From CAKRPJ01 sp934376955 (GTDB taxonomy: Bacteria > Bacillota > Clostridia > Lachnospirales > Lachnospiraceae): a stretch of DNA of 64,000 nucleotides. The position numbers were made by a program, and so were the translations under genes. The notes beneath the pieces are model-generated. The model saw only the letters and a list, made by a program, of their open reading frames with translations, was not told the DNA's origin and did not search any database. Positions 26,101 through 34,739 of this stretch are shown one piece after another; the first letter of the stretch is position 1; each line of letters starts with the position of its first letter. The stretch is taken from positions 1-64,000 of the forward strand of contig CAKRPJ010000010.1 of the NCBI GenBank assembly GCA_934376955.1, given 5' to 3'.

Positions 26101-27817
26101 AAAAATCCTGAGCCTTTTAAAACCGGATCAGAAGAAACGACTGTTCTATCTGTTTTTCGCCATGCTGATAGGTGCTGTTTTAGAGACGATCAGTGTTGCC
26201 CTGGTCGTTCCGATGATACAAGCGGTCTTAAATCCGGAGCTTGTCTCGAAAAACAGGTATATCCGTATTTTTATTGAGAGTTTCTTCCCAACGCAGAACG
26301 GGAGCTTTCTGTCCTTTAGTATCCTTGCCCTGATCCTGATATACTTGCTCAAAAATCTCTACATGTTTCTGGAACAGAAGCTCTGTGCCGGTTTTTCATC
26401 AGACTGCAGCATGCGCCTTAAAAATATGCTTGCCGCCTTCTACCTCAGGAGACATTATGAGCATTATCTCACGACAAACACAAATGATATCTACCAGCTG
26501 ATCCTCAATGATACGTCCTCAGTGGTAACTATCATACAGAATATGCTGATGATCCTGACGGAGAGTGTGATTGCCGTCTTTCTTGCTGCGGCAATCTTTG
26601 TGATCGATCCCATTATGATCGTCTGGGCAGTTCTTACTCTGCTTGTGGTGGTCATCCTTATCCTTGCCGTGATCCGTCCGCGTATCAGCAGGATCGGAAA
26701 TCAGTGTATCGATCACAATATCCGCCGGAGCAACTGGCTGATCCAGGGACTTCGGGGGATCAAGGAGATCAAGACGCTTCATACCGAGGACTACATCATA
26801 AGTCATATCGCGGGAGAATCCAAAAGCCTCAGAAGCTTGGAATGTCAAAACGCAGTTTACTCCTCGGTGCCCCGCATGTTCGTCGAAACGGTGTGTGTCT
26901 GCTCAATGCTCGGTTATCTTTATTTCCTTGTGTTGTCAGGCGTTGATCTTTCGCTGGTGCTTCCTGCTGTCAGTGCCTTTGCAATGGCTGCCATCAAGCT
27001 CATGCCGGCGGCGATCCGGATATCCGGCGCCATATCCGGGATCCACTATCGGAAAAAGTCCCTTGACCGGATCTGTGATGCACTGAAGGAGGGAGCCGGT
27101 GAGGAGAGCCGTATATACGGAAGGCTCCTGTGCCGGGATGAAAAAGAGGAACCTCAGGATATGCTTTATATAAAGGATCTCTCTTATCATTATCCCTCCG
27201 GAAAAAGAAAGATCCTCGATCATGCGGATGCGTCCTTCCCGCTGGGAAAGATCAGCTGTATCATAGGGGAATCCGGGGTCGGAAAGACAACTTTGGCCGA
27301 CCTGATCCTCGGACTTCTCATACCGGAAGAAGGAGAAATCTACGCAAATAAATCCGAAACAGCTTCCATAAAGATCGGATATATCCCTCAAAGCTCCTTC
27401 ATGCTGGATGATTCGATCAAGGGAAATATTGCCTTTGGCCTTGATAAAGATCATATCGACGATAAAAAGGTTATGGAATGCCTGCAGGCTGTGGGACTGG
27501 AAAGCTTCATTAAAAACCTTCCGGAGGGGATCGAGACCCAGATCGGAGAAGGAGGAATCAGGGTCTCCGGCGGCCAGAGACAGCGGATCGGCATCGCAAG
27601 GGCCCTCTATCGTGACTGTGATCTGTTTATTTTAGATGAACCGACAGCAGCCCTCGACAAGGAGACGGAATTCATCGTGCTCGATACGATCCGAAATATG
27701 GCAAGGGATAAGACCTTTCTTATCATTGCCCATAATATTTATACGATCGAGGCCTGTGATCTTGTCTATGAAGTAAAGGATGGAAAGCTTAAGCTTGCAA
27801 AGGAGAAAAAATGGTAA
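26084..27817 (+). CDS. ABC exporter (fused permease and ATPase)
   Basis: This is a 577-residue type IV ABC half-transporter. It has six predicted transmembrane helices in the first 320 residues, then an ATPase domain with Walker A GESGVGKTT, Q loop YIPQSSF, signature VSGGQRQRIGIARAL, Walker B LFILDEPTAALD and the switch His (IIAHN, a less common form of the usual xxxTH/AHR ending). There is no C39 peptidase domain, so leader cleavage would depend on the separate S26-like enzyme. ATG at 26084 follows GGAAAGGA. It probably exports the product of this cluster. Confidence 0.92.
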   Translation: MIEITKKILSLLKPDQKKRLFYLFFAMLIGAVLETISVALVVPMIQAVLNPELVSKNRYIRIFIESFFPTQNGSFLSFSILALILIYLLKNLYMFLEQKLCAGFSSDCSMRLKNMLAAFYLRRHYEHYLTTNTNDIYQLILNDTSSVVTIIQNMLMILTESVIAVFLAAAIFVIDPIMIVWAVLTLLVVVILILAVIRPRISRIGNQCIDHNIRRSNWLIQGLRGIKEIKTLHTEDYIISHIAGESKSLRSLECQNAVYSSVPRMFVETVCVCSMLGYLYFLVLSGVDLSLVLPAVSAFAMAAIKLMPAAIRISGAISGIHYRKKSLDRICDALKEGAGEESRIYGRLLCRDEKEEPQDMLYIKDLSYHYPSGKRKILDHADASFPLGKISCIIGESGVGKTTLADLILGLLIPEEGEIYANKSETASIKIGYIPQSSFMLDDSIKGNIAFGLDKDHIDDKKVMECLQAVGLESFIKNLPEGIETQIGEGGIRVSGGQRQRIGIARALYRDCDLFILDEPTAALDKETEFIVLDTIRNMARDKTFLIIAHNIYTIEACDLVYEVKDGKLKLAKEKKW

Positions 27818-28785
27818 AGGTATCGATCATTATCCCGGCTTATAATGTGGAGAGATATATAGGGGAGGCATTGGAAAGTGCTATGGCCCAAAGCCTTGCA
27901 GAGATCGAGATACTGGCCGTGGATGACGGCTCAACGGATGAAACCGGAGCTATTCTCGATGCCTACAGTAAAAAAGATAGCCGGATCCGTGTGATCCATA
28001 AAAAGAATACCGGATACGGACATACGATGAATGTCGGTATTGAGCATGCGTCCGGAAAATATATTGCTGTTTTAGAGGCGGATGACCGTATGCTTCCTGA
28101 CATGCTGAAAAATCTTTATACCGTGGCGGAGACGCTTAAGACAGAGCTTACCCGGGGAGATTTTATCCGGTTTTATGAAGAAAACGGTGCTATGGTCAAA
28201 CACTACTGCAACGCATGCCTGCCTTCCCTCTACTATCAGATATGTGATCCGCAGCAGTTAAAGCCGGCTGTTTTTTTCTGTTCGATGATGACGTGGTGCG
28301 GTATCGTAAGACGTGATTTTATCGAAAAATGGCATATCCGGCATAATGAAACACCCGGAGCCTCCTATCAGGATAACGGGTTCTGGTTCCAGATGATATG
28401 CCGAGCCAAAAGAGTGGTCTATATTGATGAACCCGGATACCTGTATCGGACAGATAATCCGGCCTCCTCGGTAAGGCAGAGTGATAACATCTACGGGATC
28501 AATGAAGAATACGCGTTTATCTATAGCTATCTTTTTACACGACCGGAGCTTCATAAGTTTTTACCCGTCTACTGGTTTAAGAAATACGAGAATGCATTGT
28601 TTACGATATGCAGGATCCCAAAGGAATACCGCAGGCTGTATGCCCAGCATACCCGGAAGGAATTTATGGCAGCAGAGAATAAAGGTGAATTGGATAAGCG
28701 CTTTTTCTTTAAAAAATACTGGGATGAGGTGCAGATCCTGCTTAGCAGTGCAGATGAATATCTGGGATACAAGGGGCTTTTATAA
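27811..28785 (+). CDS. Family 2 glycosyltransferase
   Basis: The 324-residue cytoplasmic enzyme has the GT-A fold of family 2: VSIIIPAYNVERYIGEALES at the N-terminus, AVDDGSTDETG for the nucleotide sugar and VLEADDRM with the metal-binding DD. The C-terminal half has several Trp/Tyr-rich segments. It overlaps the ABC gene by seven bases, and so is part of the same transcript. In a cluster with a GT8 enzyme and a short Ser/Thr-rich peptide, it may extend a sugar on the product, or the two may act on a cell-surface polymer instead. Acceptor and sugar are not known. Confidence 0.9.
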   Translation: MVKVSIIIPAYNVERYIGEALESAMAQSLAEIEILAVDDGSTDETGAILDAYSKKDSRIRVIHKKNTGYGHTMNVGIEHASGKYIAVLEADDRMLPDMLKNLYTVAETLKTELTRGDFIRFYEENGAMVKHYCNACLPSLYYQICDPQQLKPAVFFCSMMTWCGIVRRDFIEKWHIRHNETPGASYQDNGFWFQMICRAKRVVYIDEPGYLYRTDNPASSVRQSDNIYGINEEYAFIYSYLFTRPELHKFLPVYWFKKYENALFTICRIPKEYRRLYAQHTRKEFMAAENKGELDKRFFFKKYWDEVQILLSSADEYLGYKGLL

Positions 28786-28848
28786 CCCCTGCCATATCCC
28801 GGATATTCATAAACTGCCGGAGTTGGGTATCCAACTGAGATAAATCAG

Positions 28849-30949
28849 TTATAAACTAAAGAGAAGTGTATCATAAGTGGGGTACGGAAGAATGCTCTCC
28901 GGGATCAATACCTCTGCTTCATTTGCAAGAAGCCGGATCGATTCCAGCTCAGGCAGGATCACGTCATGGTAAAAGCTGCCGGCTGCCAGCTCATCCTTGA
29001 TCCCTTCTGCTTCCTTCGTCAATGTCCTTAAAGTGTCCAGATGCTTAGAGAGCCCGTTTGCCTTTTCGTTAAGTGCGGTAAGAAGCTTTTCCTCTGCCGT
29101 TACAGAAAGAGTCGGAACGAGCTCTTTTGTTTTTATGCCGGTGGAGGCCAGCCTGCTCATATAGCTGAAAATGGAAGGGAGAAGCTCCTTCTGCAGAATC
29201 TCTGCCATCGTTCTTGCCTCAATATGGATGGTCTTGCAGTAATCCTCAAGAAGTATCTCATAACGGGAGATCATCTCGGCTTTGGTGAGAACATGGTGTT
29301 TTGTAAAAAGAAGCACATTTTTTTCATCTAAAAAGTGGGGGAGTGCTTCCGGAGTCGATCTGTAGTTGGGAAGTCCGCGTCTTGCTGCCTCCTCAAGCCA
29401 TTCATCAGAATAACCATTCCCGTTAAAAATGATCCGTCCATGCTCGGTGAAGGTCTCTTTTAGCAGCTGGTGGATCGAAGCGTTCAGATCCGCATCGGAG
29501 GACTGAGATAAGCGGCTGCAAAACTGAGACAATTCTTCTGCCACGGCGGTATTGAGGACTACATTAGGGCCGGATAGGGAAAGGGACGCGCCGGGCATAC
29601 GGAATTCAAACTTATTTCCGGTGAAGGAAAAGGGTGAGGTACGATTGCGGTCGGTGTTGTCCCGGATAAAATGAGGAAGGACCCTCGGCCCGATCGACAT
29701 TTCGACCTTCCCCTTTTCTTCACAATAGGTATCCGATCGGATCGCCTCGATGATCTCATTGATCTGATCGCCAAGAAACATGGAAACAACAGCCGGCGGT
29801 GCTTCGTTTGCCCCAAGACGGTGATCGTTGCCGGCAGTCGCGACAGAGATACGAAGGAGATCTGCGTACTCATCGACAGCCTTGATCACAGCAGCTAAAA
29901 ACAGGAGAAACTGTGTATTCTCCGAGGGTGTCTTTCCGGGATCCAAAAGATTTACGCCTGTATCTGTGGAGAGGGCCCAGTTATTATGCTTGCCGCTGCC
30001 GTTGATCCCCTCAAAGGGCTTTTCATGCAGAAGACAGGCAAGACCATGACGGTCAGCAGTCTTTTTCATCAGCTCCATGACAAGCTGGTTGTGATCGATC
30101 GCAACGTTTACGGTTTCAAAAACCGGTGCAAGCTCGTGCTGTGCGGGTGCCACCTCGTTATGCTCGGTTTTGGCCGGGATCCCAAGCTTCCAGAGCTCCT
30201 CATTCAATTCTTCCATAAATGCTTCCACACGCGGCTTGATGGAACCGAAATAGTGGTCATCCATTTCCTGTCCCTTCGGAGCCGCAGCGCCAAACAGTGT
30301 CCTTCTACAGAATACCAGATCCTTTCGTTTGCTCCAGGCCTCTTTATCTACAAGAAAATATTCCTGCTCGGCACCTACGGTTGTAAGGACATGTTTCACG
30401 TCCGCTTTTCCTAAAATATGCAGCAGTCGTGTTGCCTCCCGGCTAACGGCCTCCATGGAACGTAAGAGAGGTGTTTTTTTGTCAAGAGCTTCGCCGCTGT
30501 AGGAACAGAAGGCAGTCGGGATACAGATGGTGTGCCCCTTTAAAAAGGCATAAGAGGTAGGATCCCATGCAGTATATCCACGGGCTTCAAAGGTAGCCCT
30601 AAGACCGCCGGAGGGGAAGCTGGAGGCATCCGGTTCTCCCTTTACCAGTTCCTTGCCCGAGAATACCATGATGGCCTCTCCGGTATCCGTAGGAGATAGA
30701 AAGCTATCGTGCTTTTCTGCTGTGATTCCGGTCATAGGCTGGAACCAGTGAGTGAAATGAGTAGCACCGCGCTCGATGGCCCCATTCCTTCATGGCAACA
30801 GCTACGGCATTTGCAACATCAAGCTCTAAGTGGGTTCCGTTGTCGATGGTCTTTTTCAGAGCCTTATATACATCCTTCGGCAGCCGGATCTTCATTTCTG
30901 AATCGTTAAAAACAAGACTTCCATATAATCCGGGTATATTTTTACTCAT
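28849..30949 (-). pseudogene. glnN: Type III glutamine synthetase (GlnN) with a one-base frameshift
   Basis: The type III enzyme makes glutamine from glutamate and ammonia. Two reading frames together give the expected length of about 700 residues. The first (start 30949, MSKNIPGLYGSLVFN) reads correctly to VAVAMKEW. At 30780-30783 there is a run of four C (GGGG on the coding strand). Removing one base restores AIERGATHFTHWFQPMTG and joins the frame that runs to 28849. The rest is intact, including NGSGKHNNWALSTD, GANEAPPAVVSMFLGD and NRTSPFSFTGNKFEFRMPGAS. It could be a true recent mutation, a homopolymer sequencing error or, less likely, programmed slippage. AAGGAGA precedes the start. Confidence 0.9.
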
Positions 30950-31008
30950 CGCTTTTTCTCCTTTCAACTTCGGGATCTGATCCCTCATCAGAATCATAAA
31001 ATCAGTGA

Positions 31009-31060
31009 TTAACCGAATCAAGTAAGTCCCCTGCGTCAATTGCGAATATCCGCTTGACAT
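31009..31060 (-). repeat. Palindromic intergenic repeat, partial copy 3
   Basis: An inverted copy of the repeat core: 30 of 31 bases match the 31-59 part of copy 1 (complement of CAGGGGACTTACTTGATTCG), followed by the GCGAATATCCGCTTGA arm also seen at 1945-1960 and 48577-48592. It lies upstream of glnN, between that gene and the pyrG promoter. Confidence 0.75.
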
Positions 31061-31098
31061 CGATATGTTAATTTTTTCAAGTTTCTGAAAAAAAATAC

Positions 31099-31127
31099 TT
31101 TACAAATGTTAAAAAAAAGTCTATAGT
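31099..31127 (+). promoter_or_regulatory. Promoter of the pyrG leader
   Basis: TTTACA (31099-31104) and TATAGT (31122-31127) are 17 bases apart. The start would fall near 31134, leaving a leader of about 210 bases. Confidence 0.6.
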
Positions 31128-31140
31128 AATTCCATATTTT

Positions 31141-31325
31141 TGATGTCAATCCCACGATATGCGAATATTGGATAGGATTGTGGGAGTGCGTAGCACGGAA
31201 CAATCCGCAGGCATCACAATCGGGGCTTTTGCCCCCGATATCATTATATATGGCATGCGAGAGTATGCGTTTTGTGAGGACAATGGTGTCGGATCCTTAA
31301 GGATTCTGTCACCTTTTTTTCTTTT
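31141..31325 (+). promoter_or_regulatory. Structured pyrG leader ending in a terminator
   Basis: The leader can be folded into a three-way junction. Closing stem TGATG/CATCA spans 31141-31216. One arm is CAAT/ATTG (31147-31170). The other is a 7-base-pair stem GGATTGT/ACAATCC (31175-31206) with an internal loop and a GTGC-GTA-GCAC tip. A GC-rich hairpin (31219-31239) follows, then an imperfect stem at 31285-31313 with seven T residues. This is the layout of a transcription attenuator or riboswitch, or of a small RNA of about 190 nt. It does not match any class I can name. The stems were paired by eye. Confidence 0.55.
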
Positions 31326-31345
31326 GAAAATACAGGAGGTAATAT

Positions 31346-33094
31346 ATGGCGGTAAAATATGTATTCGTCACAGGCGGTGTTGTATCCGGTCTGGGAAAAG
31401 GGATCACTGCTGCATCCTTAGGCAGACTTTTAAAGGCCAGGGGCTATCAGGTGACCATGCAAAAATTTGATCCCTATATCAATATCGATCCGGGCACGAT
31501 GAATCCGATCCAGCATGGCGAGGTTTTTGTCACGGATGACGGAACAGAGACAGATCTGGATCTGGGACACTATGAGCGTTTTATTGATGAAAGCCTCGAT
31601 AAAAACTCAAATGTTACAACCGGTAAGATCTATTGGACGGTTCTTCAGAAGGAGCGCCACGGTGACTTCGGCGGCGGCACCGTTCAGGTGATCCCACATA
31701 TTACAAATGAGATCAAGTCAAGGTTTTACCGGGCAAAATCCTCGGAAGAAAACAGGATCGCGATTATTGAAGTCGGCGGTACCGTTGGTGATATCGAAAG
31801 CCAGCCGTTCTTAGAGGCGATCCGGCAGTTTCGTCAGGATGTCGGCCCCGGAAACTCGGTGCTTCTCCATGTAACGCTTGTTCCCTATCTTAAGGCCTCC
31901 GGGGAATTGAAGACAAAACCGACCCAGCAGAGTGTAAAGGCCCTTCAGGGAATGGGGATATTCCCGGATGTGATCGTATGCAGAACAGAGGTTCCCCTCG
32001 GAGATGAGATTAAAAGTAAGATCGCCCTGTTTTGCAATGTACCTGAGGATCACGTCCTCCAGAATCCGGACGTAGAGTATTTGTATGAAGCTCCGCTAGT
32101 AATGGAGCGAGAGCGGCTGGCTCATGTGGTATGCTCGTGCCTTAATATCCCATGTGGGACTCCGGCCCTTGGCGACTGGAAGGAAATGGTGGATGCTTTA
32201 AAGAATCCCCAGAGTGAGGTTACGATCGCTCTTGTCGGTAAATATACTCAGCTCCATGATGCTTATTTAAGTGTAATGGAGGCTTTAAAGCACGGCGGTA
32301 TTGCGAATCGTACAAAGGTCTGCATTAAATGGATCGATTCCACACTCTTAAAGGAGGATGCGCTGGACGAGGCATTTTCCGGCGTGGACGGTATCATCAT
32401 CCCGGGCGGCTTTGGTTATCGGGGAACAGAAGGCATGATACTTGCTGCCGGCTACGCCAGAAAAAAGAAAATCCCGTTTCTCGGGATCTGTCTTGGAATG
32501 CAGATGGCTATCGTTGAATTTGCAAGAAATGTACTGGGCTATCAGAATGCGAACAGCTCGGAGCTGGATCCGGAGACGACCCATCCGGTAGTTGATATCA
32601 TGCCGGAGCAGAATGGGATCGAGGATCTGGGTGGAACCCTAAGGCTGGGTGCCTATCCCTGTGTTCTGGATAAAAGCTCAAAGGCATACTCTTATTACGG
32701 CACAGAACAGATCAGTGAGCGGCATAGACATCGTTATGAGGTAAATAATAAATATCGTGAGGAATTATCTTCACATGGAATGCTTTTATCCGGTCAGTCA
32801 CCCGACGGACACATTGTGGAGATTATCGAGTTATCCGACCATCCGTTTTTTGTAGGCATTCAGGCCCATCCGGAATTTAAGTCAAGACCAAACCATGCCC
32901 ATCCTCTGTTTGCCGGATTTGTTGAAAGTGCAGAGGAACAGGGGATCTTACGGCGTGCAAAGGCGCTTCTGATGAAGCGGAATCACTTTACCGAGCCGGA
33001 GGCACATCGATATCTCCAGAAGACAAGTATGGATACAGGGCGTACCATGATGGAGAGCGCCCACATGGTGACCATGCTTATGCCGGAGGATTAA
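31346..33094 (+). CDS. pyrG: CTP synthase with an ANTAR-like C-terminal extension
   Basis: The enzyme makes CTP from UTP, ATP and glutamine. The first 530 or so residues are a normal CTP synthase: KYVFVTGGVVSGLGKGI at the start, FDPYINIDPGTMNP, and a class I amidotransferase with the nucleophile in GICLGMQ and the His-Glu pair in QAHPEFKSRP. Most CTP synthases end about there. This one continues for roughly 48 more residues in three helices. AKALLMKRNHFTEPEAHRY and LQKTSMDTG resemble the ANTAR RNA-binding domain of antitermination proteins. AGGAGG lies 8 bases before ATG. It follows a structured leader with a terminator, so self-regulation through RNA binding is a possible reading but unproven. 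Confidence 0.95.
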   Translation: MAVKYVFVTGGVVSGLGKGITAASLGRLLKARGYQVTMQKFDPYINIDPGTMNPIQHGEVFVTDDGTETDLDLGHYERFIDESLDKNSNVTTGKIYWTVLQKERHGDFGGGTVQVIPHITNEIKSRFYRAKSSEENRIAIIEVGGTVGDIESQPFLEAIRQFRQDVGPGNSVLLHVTLVPYLKASGELKTKPTQQSVKALQGMGIFPDVIVCRTEVPLGDEIKSKIALFCNVPEDHVLQNPDVEYLYEAPLVMERERLAHVVCSCLNIPCGTPALGDWKEMVDALKNPQSEVTIALVGKYTQLHDAYLSVMEALKHGGIANRTKVCIKWIDSTLLKEDALDEAFSGVDGIIIPGGFGYRGTEGMILAAGYARKKKIPFLGICLGMQMAIVEFARNVLGYQNANSSELDPETTHPVVDIMPEQNGIEDLGGTLRLGAYPCVLDKSSKAYSYYGTEQISERHRHRYEVNNKYREELSSHGMLLSGQSPDGHIVEIIELSDHPFFVGIQAHPEFKSRPNHAHPLFAGFVESAEEQGILRRAKALLMKRNHFTEPEAHRYLQKTSMDTGRTMMESAHMVTMLMPED

Positions 33095-33111
33095 GAAAGA
33101 GGGTAGATATT

Positions 33112-34326
33112 ATGTTTAAAGTTAATGAGAATTTTGCAAAGCTTCCGGGAAGCTATCTGTTTGCCAATATTGCGAAAAAGGTTTCTGCTTTTCAGGAAAG
33201 TCATCCGGAAAAGGAGATCATCCGGCTTGGGATCGGAGATGTGACACAGCCCATTGCTCCGGCCATCATTGCAGCCATGCATAAGGCTGTGGATGAAATG
33301 GGAAATGCTGCTACCTTTCATGGCTATGCGCCGGAATCCGGATATGATTTTCTGAGAACGGTTATTGCTGAAAATGATTTTCAGGCAAGAGGATGCGATA
33401 TCCATGCAGATGAGATATTTATTTCTGACGGCGCTAAGTGCGATTCCGGAAATATTCAGGAGCTCTTTAGCTTAAATAGTGTGGTGGCTGTCTGCGATCC
33501 GGTCTACCCGGTCTATATCGACAGCAATGTAATGGCCGGCCGCACGGGCTTATATGATGCGGAAACCGGAAAATTTGACGGTGTAGTATACATGCCCTGC
33601 AGAGAGGATAATAAATTTCTTCCCGAGCTTCCAAAGGAAAGAGCAGACATCATTTATCTCTGCTTCCCGAATAACCCGACAGGAGAGGCAATTCACAAGG
33701 ATGAACTGCAAAAATGGGTCGATTATGCCAATGAAAACGGCTCTGTCATCATCTTTGACGCGGCCTACGAGGCCTATATAACGGAAGATGATATTCCTCA
33801 TTCCATTTATGAATGTGAGGGGGCAAAGACATGTGCGATCGAGCTGAGAAGCTTTTCAAAGAAAGCAGGCTTTACCGGAATGCGTCTCGGATTTTCCGTC
33901 ATTCCTAAGGAATTAAAGTGTGAGGATGTCAGCCTGAATGCCATGTGGACAAGAAGACAGGGCAGTAAGTATAACGGAACCCCGTATATCATCCAAAGAG
34001 CCGGAGAGGCCGTTTATTCCCCGGAGGGAAAGATCCAGATCGAGGAACAGATCGGACGTTACATGAAAAATGCCCACACGATCTTAAACGGTCTGAAGGC
34101 AGCGGGCTACACAGCTTACGGCGGAGTAAATTCTCCGTATATCTGGATGAAGACCCCTCATAATATGTCTTCATGGGATTTCTTTGATTATCTGCTTGAA
34201 AATGCAGGGGTTGTAGGCACACCGGGAGCCGGCTTTGGCCCATCCGGAGAAGGCTATTTCCGTCTTACGGCCTTCGGAACTTACGAAAATTCATTAAAAG
34301 CACTTGACAGAATCAGAAATATCTGA
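33112..34326 (+). CDS. dapL: LL-diaminopimelate aminotransferase
   Basis: This PLP enzyme converts tetrahydrodipicolinate directly to LL-diaminopimelate, bypassing the acylated intermediates of the usual lysine and peptidoglycan route. The 404-residue protein begins VNENFAKLPGSYLFANIAKK, has LGIGDVTQPI, CFPNNPTGEA and the PLP lysine region SFSKKAGFTGMRLGF, and ends GEGYFRLTAFGT. It follows pyrG after 17 bases. A possible TTGACA at 34304-34309 inside its end may drive the T-box operon downstream. Confidence 0.95.
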   Translation: MFKVNENFAKLPGSYLFANIAKKVSAFQESHPEKEIIRLGIGDVTQPIAPAIIAAMHKAVDEMGNAATFHGYAPESGYDFLRTVIAENDFQARGCDIHADEIFISDGAKCDSGNIQELFSLNSVVAVCDPVYPVYIDSNVMAGRTGLYDAETGKFDGVVYMPCREDNKFLPELPKERADIIYLCFPNNPTGEAIHKDELQKWVDYANENGSVIIFDAAYEAYITEDDIPHSIYECEGAKTCAIELRSFSKKAGFTGMRLGFSVIPKELKCEDVSLNAMWTRRQGSKYNGTPYIIQRAGEAVYSPEGKIQIEEQIGRYMKNAHTILNGLKAAGYTAYGGVNSPYIWMKTPHNMSSWDFFDYLLENAGVVGTPGAGFGPSGEGYFRLTAFGTYENSLKALDRIRNI

Positions 34327-34332
34327 TAAATA
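34304..34332 (+). promoter_or_regulatory. Possible promoter of the aspS2-gatCAB operon
   Basis: TTGACA (34304-34309) and TAAATA (34327-34332) have a 17-base spacer, overlapping the end of dapL. The -35 is perfect and the -10 moderate. Confidence 0.45.
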
Positions 34333-34375
34333 ATATAAATTATAAAAATGCTTGTCAAAATACAGCAAAAAGGCT

Positions 34376-34710
34376 GTGAAAGAGACTCCCTCCCCGGAAC
34401 TTTACAGAGAACCGTGCCGCGGCTGAGAGCATGGAAAGGAAAGAGGAGTGGACAACACTCGGGAGCCGGCTTTTCAAAGCTTAAGTTTATCAGATATGCG
34501 GATCCTGCAGAAATACAGATAGATTTAAGAATGAGGGAAGCACGATGGCCGCGCGTTAAGCGGCAGAACCGTTAGGATGATGGTCCGATAGCAAAAGCGG
34601 CGGTTCATGAGTGGCATAATATGCAATGCGGGTGGTACCGCGGGAATACACGTCCCGTCCCGGAGATATTCAAATGACGAAGATCTCCGGGGCGGGATTT
34701 TTCGTTTTCC
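34376..34710 (+). promoter_or_regulatory. T-box leader of aspS2-gatCAB
   Basis: The conserved T-box GGGTGGTACCGCG is at 34630-34642. It is followed by the terminator CCCGTCCCGGAGAT/ATCTCCGGGGCGGG (34654-34696) and a T run. Upstream, Stem I is recognisable: ACAGAGAA (AG bulge), a CCGTGC/GCATGG stem and GGCTGAGAGC, closed by CTCCC/GGGAG. The likely specifier region reads GTGGACAACACTC, with GAC (34451-34453, Asp) directly followed by AAC (34454-34456, Asn). Given an AspRS and GatCAB downstream, Asn is the more likely signal. Uncharged tRNA would favour the antiterminator and turn the operon on. Confidence 0.9.
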
Positions 34711-34739
34711 TTCAATTTCGGCCCCATGGAGGTATGCGG

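Noticed and set aside
26084..27817. ABC exporter with its own leader peptidase
   Set aside because: There is no N-terminal C39 domain; the protein starts directly with the membrane region.
31134..31325. 6S RNA
   Set aside because: Length is suitable, but I could not pair the ends or draw the open-promoter-like central bubble.
31159..31470. 103-codon plus-strand ORF before pyrG
   Set aside because: It runs through the leader terminator and into pyrG in another frame; no ribosome site or motif.
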